Shown here one piece after another: positions 5,335 to 9,413 of a DNA stretch of 9,413 nt. Made by a program: the position numbers and the translations under genes. Location of the stretch: contig JBICHM010000329.1 of NCBI GenBank assembly GCA_043101835.1, forward strand, positions 1-9,413, in the 5' to 3' direction. Source of the DNA: JBICHM01 sp043101835 (lineage in GTDB: Bacteria > Planctomycetota > Phycisphaerae > Phycisphaerales > UBA1924). The notes beneath the pieces are model-generated. The model was given only the letters and a program-made list of their open reading frames with translations. It ran no database searches and was not told the origin of the DNA. Within the stretch, counting starts at the first letter, position 1; each line of letters starts with the position of its first letter.

Positions 5335-6776
5335 AGCGCGAGCGACGCGCCCGTGTCGATGCGCGTCGGCAGATCGGCCTGCGACAGGTCGCCCGCCGCC
5401 ATCGCCGTCAGCGGGCTGATCTCGAGCGTGCAGTCGGGCGTCCCGTCGGGCAGACGCGGGACGGACACGCCGGCCGCCTCGAGCCAGCGCGCCGCGCGTT
5501 CGGTCTGCAGGCGCCGGCTCGACTCCACGCTGTCGGCGCCGGTTGCATTCTTAATCGGCGCGAACTCCTCGACGCGATCGACCTCGAGAACGATCGAGCG
5601 CTCGCAGATCGGCAGCGCATCGAAGACGAAGGTCTCGAGCTTGATCGCGTTCGGCGTGTCCGGCTCGATCCGGCCACCGGACTCCAGATCAATGTGGGCG
5701 ACCTTCTTTTCAGCGCGATGGAAGGGCAGCGCGAACCCGCCGTCACCGTTGTTCAGGCGCTCGAGGAAGCCAACGCCGAGCATGTGGATGGCCGGGTTGC
5801 CGGCGTTGAAGACGAGCTTCCCGTCGTCGCGGCGCTGCGCGCTGAGATCCGCGGGCAGGTCGGAATACTCGATCACCGAGATCCGCCCATGCACGCGCGC
5901 GAAGACGCCGACCTTCTCGCCCGGCTCGGTCTTCTCGAGCATCTTGCTGGACATCTCGGCGCTCGAGTCCGTCGCGCCGGCGTGGAGGCCGATGAAGACG
6001 GGGTCGATGAAACGCACGAGCGGGTTGTCGACCTGGGCGTAGCAGAGGTGCTCGACGCCGCGGGAGCGCATGTCAGCGACCGCGCCGCTCGCGGCGAGCG
6101 CCTTGAGCGACCCGCCGTGGCCGTCGGGGTTGGTCGCGGGCTCGTCGAGATCGGCCAGCAGGATGCGCCCCGTCTCCATCTCGAATGACGGCATCACCCC
6201 CTGCGGGAAGTGGCGCACCTGCTTTGGGTCGAGCCCGAACCAGCCCTGTTCGCGGAAGAACGCGACTGTGGGCTCGTGGTTCATCGGGCTGGTCATGACA
6301 TACCAGGGGATCGTCGCGCCCCAGCGGTTCTGGGCGGCGAGGATCCACTCGGCGAAACAGCGAAAGAGCGGCTTGCCGGTCACGGCGCCGCCGGGGTAGC
6401 AGCCCTTCGGACCGTCGAAGCCGAGGCGCGTGCCCTGCCCGCCGGCGACGGTGAAGGCCGCGACTTTCCCATCCCGAATGAGTGTTTCGCCGGCGCGCCG
6501 TGCGGCGTCGCGGTCCCACGGGCGCACGGCCGACGCGGGGTCGTGCGGGTAGTACGGAGCCGGGGCGACGTCGCCCGTCGGGGCGAACTCCGGCCGGGCG
6601 CGCACGTAGCGCTCGACCAGGTCCGGGACTGCGTCGAGGTGCACATCGCGATCGAGATCGGCGATGCGGCGCAGGAGCGCATCGAGCCGCTCGGGCGTCA
6701 GCCGGTCGGTGAAGCGCAGGAGGTGGGCCTGGCCGATGCGCTCGAGGCGCTGGCGGATGTCGCTGCTGTCGGTCAT
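5331..6776 (-). CDS. UDPGP-family pyrophosphorylase, eukaryotic UAP1/AGX type (UDP-GlcNAc or UDP-hexose synthesis)
   Basis: A 481-residue enzyme expected to join UTP and a sugar-1-phosphate into a UDP-sugar plus pyrophosphate in the cytoplasm. The motifs follow eukaryotic UDP-N-acetylglucosamine pyrophosphorylase in order: VAGGQGTRLGFDGPKGCYP (110-128, nucleotide loop), MTSPMNHEPTVAFF (161-174), NPDGHGGSLKAL (216-227; PDGNGG in most relatives), AQVDNPLVRFIDPVFIG (247-263), MLEKTEPGEKVGV (279-291), FNAGNPAIHM (323-332), LPFHRAEKKV (350-359), NAIKLETFVFDAL (376-388) and EEFAPIKN (403-410). This differs from GlmU, the usual bacterial enzyme. Sugar specificity (GlcNAc, GalNAc or Glc) cannot be fixed from sequence; the UAP-type motifs favour an N-acetylhexosamine. 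The ATG at 6776 lies 25 bases after the phoU stop and has no recognisable Shine-Dalgarno, so expression probably depends on the phoU transcript. Its stop overlaps that of cinA. Confidence 0.9.
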   Translation of the reverse strand: MTDSSDIRQRLERIGQAHLLRFTDRLTPERLDALLRRIADLDRDVHLDAVPDLVERYVRARPEFAPTGDVAPAPYYPHDPASAVRPWDRDAARRAGETLIRDGKVAAFTVAGGQGTRLGFDGPKGCYPGGAVTGKPLFRCFAEWILAAQNRWGATIPWYVMTSPMNHEPTVAFFREQGWFGLDPKQVRHFPQGVMPSFEMETGRILLADLDEPATNPDGHGGSLKALAASGAVADMRSRGVEHLCYAQVDNPLVRFIDPVFIGLHAGATDSSAEMSSKMLEKTEPGEKVGVFARVHGRISVIEYSDLPADLSAQRRDDGKLVFNAGNPAIHMLGVGFLERLNNGDGGFALPFHRAEKKVAHIDLESGGRIEPDTPNAIKLETFVFDALPICERSIVLEVDRVEEFAPIKNATGADSVESSRRLQTERAARWLEAAGVSVPRLPDGTPDCTLEISPLTAMAAGDLSQADLPTRIDTGASLAL

Positions 6777-6801
6777 GGGGTCGTCGGTCGCGGGCTGCGG
6801 G

Positions 6802-7506
6802 TCACTCGGGCGATTCGGGCGCCGTCCAGTGCCCCTCGGTGTGGCGGACGATCTTGCCGGTGACGACGTAGATCACCTGCTCGGCGATGTTCGTGCAGTG
6901 GTCGCCCACGCGTTCGAGTTCCGCGGCGATCGTGTGCATCGCGAATGCGACCTCGCCGTCGATCTCGCCGGCCGCGAACCGCTGCTGCGCATCGCGGAGG
7001 ATCTGCTGTTCGAAGGCGTCCACGGTGTCGTCGCTGGCGAGCACGACACGCGCTCCATCGGTGTCGAGCCGGTCGAAGCAGTCGTTCGCGCCCTGCACGA
7101 TGCCGATGACGCTGTTGGCCATCATCCGGAAGACCGGGGGCAGCCCGCCGGGGAGCTCCGCCTCGGCGAGCACGCGCTCGGCCACGATCACCGCCGAGTC
7201 GGCGATGCGTTCGAGCTCGTTGTTCACCTTCACGACGGTCAGGACCATGCGGAGCTGGTCCTCGGTGATGTTCGCAGCTTCCTTCGTGGCGTCGCAGAGC
7301 AGCGAGACCGCCGCTCGCTCGATGTCCACATCCACCTTGTCGATGAGGGAGTCGCGATCGATCACCGACTGCGCCTTGGCGCGGTCGCCGTCGAAGAGGG
7401 CCTCGATGGACGACTCGAGCATGGCCTGGACGCGCCGGCCCTGCTCGGCCATGTCCGCCTTGAGGCGGAGGGTCCGCTGCTCGAACGCTTTGGGTGAGAG
7501 GGGCAT
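6802..7506 (-). CDS. phoU: PhoU-type phosphate homeostasis regulator
   Basis: A 234-residue, nearly all-helical PhoU, the usual length. PhoU proteins damp phosphate uptake by acting on the Pst transporter and the PhoR kinase at the inner membrane face. The two three-helix-bundle repeats are visible. The first ends with VNNELERIADSAVIVAERVL and the second with AAELERVGDHCTNIAEQVIY, each carrying the conserved E-x-E-R-(I/V)-x-D metal-binding motif. The N-terminus MPLSPKAFEQRTLRLKADMAEQGRRV is normal for the family, so the ATG at 7506 is chosen over farther upstream starts (to 7641) that would run through the divergent promoter region. A modest GAGGA (minus strand of 7517-7521) lies 10 bases before it. 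No pstSCAB or phoBR gene lies in the window, unlike the common pst-phoU arrangement. It heads a two-gene minus-strand unit with the pyrophosphorylase and is divergent from eno. Confidence 0.93.
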   Translation of the reverse strand: MPLSPKAFEQRTLRLKADMAEQGRRVQAMLESSIEALFDGDRAKAQSVIDRDSLIDKVDVDIERAAVSLLCDATKEAANITEDQLRMVLTVVKVNNELERIADSAVIVAERVLAEAELPGGLPPVFRMMANSVIGIVQGANDCFDRLDTDGARVVLASDDTVDAFEQQILRDAQQRFAAGEIDGEVAFAMHTIAAELERVGDHCTNIAEQVIYVVTGKIVRHTEGHWTAPESPE

Positions 7507-7664
7507 GGCCGGTCCGTCCTCGCTGCTGGCACACGATACCACCGGGCCGGTGGGCGTCCACCGCGCGCACCGGAGCCGGACCGATCGTGCGCGGGAGCTA
7601 TCATCGCCCCCGCGCAGGCGAGCGACGCCGCGCGAGCGCACCAGTTCCGCCGGAGACCGACGAC
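7507..7664. promoter_or_regulatory. Divergent phoU/eno promoter region
   Basis: This 158-base gap serves both genes. On the plus strand TATCAT (7599-7604) is a good -10 candidate for eno, with a start near 7611 and a leader of about 54 bases. On the minus strand TATCGT (reverse complement of 7533-7538) could be the phoU -10, with a start near 7526. Both share a TATCNT form with the cinA element. No convincing -35 hexamer, Pho-box repeat or riboswitch was recognised. The eno Shine-Dalgarno GGAGA (7652-7656) lies eight bases before its ATG. Confidence 0.4.
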
Positions 7665-8963
7665 ATGGCCTTCATCATCGAGGACGTCCGGGCACGCCAG
7701 GTGCTCGATTCCCGGGGCAACCCGACGGTTGAGGTCGATGTGGCCCTGGAGAGCGGCGCCTTCGGACGCGCCGCTGTGCCGTCGGGGGCGAGCACCGGCG
7801 AGCACGAGGCCGTCGAACTCCGCGACGGCGACGCCGCCTCGTGGATGGGCAAGGGCGTGTCGAAGGCCGTCGCGAATGTCAACGATCGCATCGGCCCGGA
7901 GCTTCTCGGCCTCGATGCGCGCCGCCAGGAGGACATCGACGCCTTCATGCTGGAGATGGACGGGACGCCGAACAAGGCGACGCTTGGCGCCAACGCGGTG
8001 CTGGGCGTCTCGCTGGCCGTCGCCAAGGCCGCCGCGGAGGCCGCCGGCCTGCCGCTGCACCGCTACCTCGGGGGCGCCGGGGCGCGCGTGCTGCCGGTGC
8101 CGATGATGAACATCCTCAACGGCGGCGCCCACGCCGACAACACCGTCGATTTCCAGGAATTCATGATCCAGCCGTGGGGCTTCGACACCTTCGAAGAGGC
8201 CCTCCGTGCCGGCGTCGAGATCTACCACGCGCTCAAGGGCGTCCTGAAGAAGCGAGGCCTCTCGACCGCCGTCGGCGATGAGGGCGGCTTCGCCCCGGAC
8301 CTGAAGACCAACGAGGAGGCGCTCTCGATCATCGAGGAAGCCGTCGGCAAGTCCGGCTATCGCTGGGGTGAGCAGATTTTCGTGGCTCTCGATCCGGCGA
8401 CGAGCGAGTGCTGGAACGCCGCCGCCGAGCAGGGCAAGCAGGGCTATTGCCTGTTCAAGAGCACGAAAGAGGTCCTCTCCAGCGACGACATGGTCGCCAT
8501 GTGGACAGAATGGTGCGAGAAGTACCCCATCCGCTCGATCGAGGACGGCCTGGCCGAGAACGACTGGTCGGGCTGGAAGAAGCTGACTGACGCGGTCGGT
8601 GATCGCGTGCAGCTTGTCGGCGACGACCTCTTTGTGACCAACAAGTCGTTCGTGCAGCGCGGGCTCGACGAAGGCTGCGCTAACGCGGTGCTCGTGAAGG
8701 TGAATCAGATCGGCTCGCTTTCGGAGACGTTCGAGACCGTGCAGCTCGCGCAGCGCAACGCATGGGGAGCCGTGCTCAGCCACCGCTCCGGCGAGACGGA
8801 GGATTCGACGATCGCCGACATCGCCGTGGCGACGAACTGCGGGCAGATCAAGACCGGCGCCCCGTGCCGCAGCGACCGCAACGCGAAGTACAACCAGCTG
8901 CTCCGCATCAGCGAGATGCTGGGGGATCAGGCGATCTACCACGGGGCCGCGAGCGCCCGCTGA
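7665..8963 (+). CDS. eno: Enolase (phosphopyruvate hydratase)
   Basis: Enolase interconverts 2-phosphoglycerate and phosphoenolpyruvate in glycolysis and gluconeogenesis, in the cytoplasm, with magnesium. The protein is 432 residues, the standard bacterial length, and unbroken. Active-site groups are all present: the N-terminal SGAST loop (40-44), His156 and Glu165 in GGAHADNTVDFQEFMI, Glu206 in DEGGFAP, metal ligands Asp243 (ALDPATSE), Glu293 (SIEDGL) and Asp320 (VGDDLFVTN), catalytic Lys345 (VKVNQIGSLSET), the SHRSGETEDS loop with His373, and Lys396 (IKTGAP). The ATG at 7665 gives the family N-terminus (MAFIIEDVRARQVLDSRGNP) and has GGAGA eight bases upstream; the frame extends further up but without family sequence. 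It is transcribed away from phoU. No terminator hairpin is seen in the 28 bases before the next gene. Confidence 0.98.
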   Translation: MAFIIEDVRARQVLDSRGNPTVEVDVALESGAFGRAAVPSGASTGEHEAVELRDGDAASWMGKGVSKAVANVNDRIGPELLGLDARRQEDIDAFMLEMDGTPNKATLGANAVLGVSLAVAKAAAEAAGLPLHRYLGGAGARVLPVPMMNILNGGAHADNTVDFQEFMIQPWGFDTFEEALRAGVEIYHALKGVLKKRGLSTAVGDEGGFAPDLKTNEEALSIIEEAVGKSGYRWGEQIFVALDPATSECWNAAAEQGKQGYCLFKSTKEVLSSDDMVAMWTEWCEKYPIRSIEDGLAENDWSGWKKLTDAVGDRVQLVGDDLFVTNKSFVQRGLDEGCANAVLVKVNQIGSLSETFETVQLAQRNAWGAVLSHRSGETEDSTIADIAVATNCGQIKTGAPCRSDRNAKYNQLLRISEMLGDQAIYHGAASAR

Positions 8964-8979
8964 TCAGCGGCCGGCGCGC

Positions 8980-8994
8980 TAGGCTTGCTCCATG
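8980..8994 (+). promoter_or_regulatory. Possible -10 box for a leaderless nitrilase-family transcript
   Basis: TAGGCT (8980-8985), then six bases, then ATG at 8992: the same spacing as the TATCCT element before cinA. The 28-base gap after eno has no Shine-Dalgarno. Initiation would fall on or next to the start codon. No -35 element is clear, and TAGGCT is a poorer match to TATAAT than the cinA element, so confidence is low. Confidence 0.3.
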
Positions 8995-9413
8995 GCCGAT
9001 TTGCCGCGCGTGCATCTGGTGCAGTCCGACATCGTCTGGGAGGACCACCGCGCCAACCATGCGAAGGTCGAGGCGCTCCTCGCCGACGCGCCGGTGCGGG
9101 CGGGCGACCTCGTCGTGCTGCCCGAACTCTTCGACACCGGCTTCAGCTTCAGGCTCGAGACCACCGTCCCCGGCGCCGACGGCACGGGCGCGTTCCTGCG
9201 CGAACTCGCGTCCCGTCTCCATGTGACGGTGCACGGCTCGCTGACGGCGCTCGGCGCCGATGGGCGCGGGCGCAACCGCGTGGTGGCGGTCGGTCCGGAC
9301 GGCGCCACGCTCGCCGAGTACGACAAGATCCATCCGTTCTCGTACGGGCGTGAATCGGAGCGATTCACCGGCGGCGATCGCCTCGCGGCGTACGACTGGC
9401 GGTGGGGGGCCGG
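8992..9413 (+). CDS. Nitrilase-superfamily C-N hydrolase, omega-amidase (YafV)-like, 3' truncated by the window
   Basis: The frame is open from the ATG at 8992 to the last base, giving 140 full codons of a protein that in this family is about 250-280 residues. Two of the three catalytic residues are visible: Glu45 in VVLPELFDTGFS and Lys112 in YDKIHPFSYGRESERFTGGD. The catalytic cysteine would lie beyond the window. The ELFDTGF and KIHPFSYG context resembles YafV-type omega-amidases, which hydrolyse alpha-ketoglutaramate or similar omega-amides as metabolite repair, but related amidases share these motifs. No signal peptide is seen. It follows eno by 28 bases and may be co-transcribed with it or have its own leaderless start. 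The next in-frame starts lie inside conserved sequence, so 8992 is well supported despite the missing Shine-Dalgarno. Confidence 0.88.
   Translation, partial: MADLPRVHLVQSDIVWEDHRANHAKVEALLADAPVRAGDLVVLPELFDTGFSFRLETTVPGADGTGAFLRELASRLHVTVHGSLTALGADGRGRNRVVAVGPDGATLAEYDKIHPFSYGRESERFTGGDRLAAYDWRWGA

Noticed and set aside
4872..6188. 438-codon plus-strand open frame spanning the cinA end and the pyrophosphorylase
   Set aside because: It is arginine-rich shadow sequence running out of frame through conserved CinA motifs and antisense to the pyrophosphorylase. No start signal or domain.
7494..7664. Extended enolase N-terminus from 7494
   Set aside because: The extension crosses the divergent phoU start and promoter region and has no enolase similarity. 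ATG 7665 has a Shine-Dalgarno and gives the standard N-terminus.
7362..8942. 526-codon minus-strand open frame opposite eno and phoU
   Set aside because: Antisense shadow of enolase, whose plus-strand active-site residues are all intact. The frame also overlaps the phoU start out of frame.
1..9413. A defence island, mobile element, CRISPR array or other new multi-gene system
   Set aside because: Every gene but two (the sorting-tail protein and the dockerin-loop protein) falls in a known housekeeping family. I found no integrase, transposase, direct-repeat array, tRNA gene or toxin-antitoxin pair.

Overview
The window is GC-rich DNA (by eye well above 60 percent G+C, with strong third-position GC bias) packed with bacterial genes. 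I read it as a chromosomal segment of a planctomycete, possibly of the class Phycisphaerae. The grounds are a surface protein ending in a 'VPSPAG...RRRR' sorting tail, dockerin/EF-hand loops of the DxNxDGxxDGxDL type, a DUF151 protein, and a eukaryotic-type UDP-sugar pyrophosphorylase. This lineage call is an inference. No rRNA or other phylogenetic marker was tested.

Layout. Bases 1-240 hold the 3' end of a PEP-CTERM-like secreted protein, closed by a strong intrinsic terminator (266-293). A well-formed sigma-54-type promoter (376-390) then leads into a gene of about 1.1 kb (457-1559) with two dockerin-like calcium loops. That gene is broken by a 32-base insertion (689-720), which is a near-exact reverse complement of the sequence on either side of it. 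Next comes a tight plus-strand series: a DUF151/bifunctional-nuclease-domain protein (1626-2033), truD (2049-3332), a HAD hydrolase (3356-3988) and cinA (4009-5334), with gaps of only 15-23 bases. cinA meets a minus-strand gene tail to tail at a shared CTAG stop. The minus-strand pair is phoU (7506-6802) followed by a UAP1/UDPGP-type pyrophosphorylase (6776-5331). Divergent from phoU is eno (7665-8963), followed by the 5' part of a nitrilase-superfamily amidase (8992 to the window end).

How the genes relate. Most are housekeeping: tRNA pseudouridylation (TruD), nucleotide/NAD-linked metabolite repair (CinA), phosphate homeostasis (PhoU), nucleotide-sugar supply (UAP-type), glycolysis (Eno) and probably omega-amide repair (nitrilase homologue). 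I see no phage, IS element, CRISPR array, toxin-antitoxin pair or defence island, and no evidence for a new multi-gene system.

The most informative signal is the 32-base inverted insertion. It has the geometry of a single replication template-switch event. Removing it restores one continuous reading frame. Other items worth checking are the sigma-54-like promoter ahead of the broken gene, a shared 'TANNCT + 6 bases + ATG' arrangement without a Shine-Dalgarno at cinA and the nitrilase gene (possible leaderless transcripts), and the overlapping stop codons of cinA and the pyrophosphorylase.
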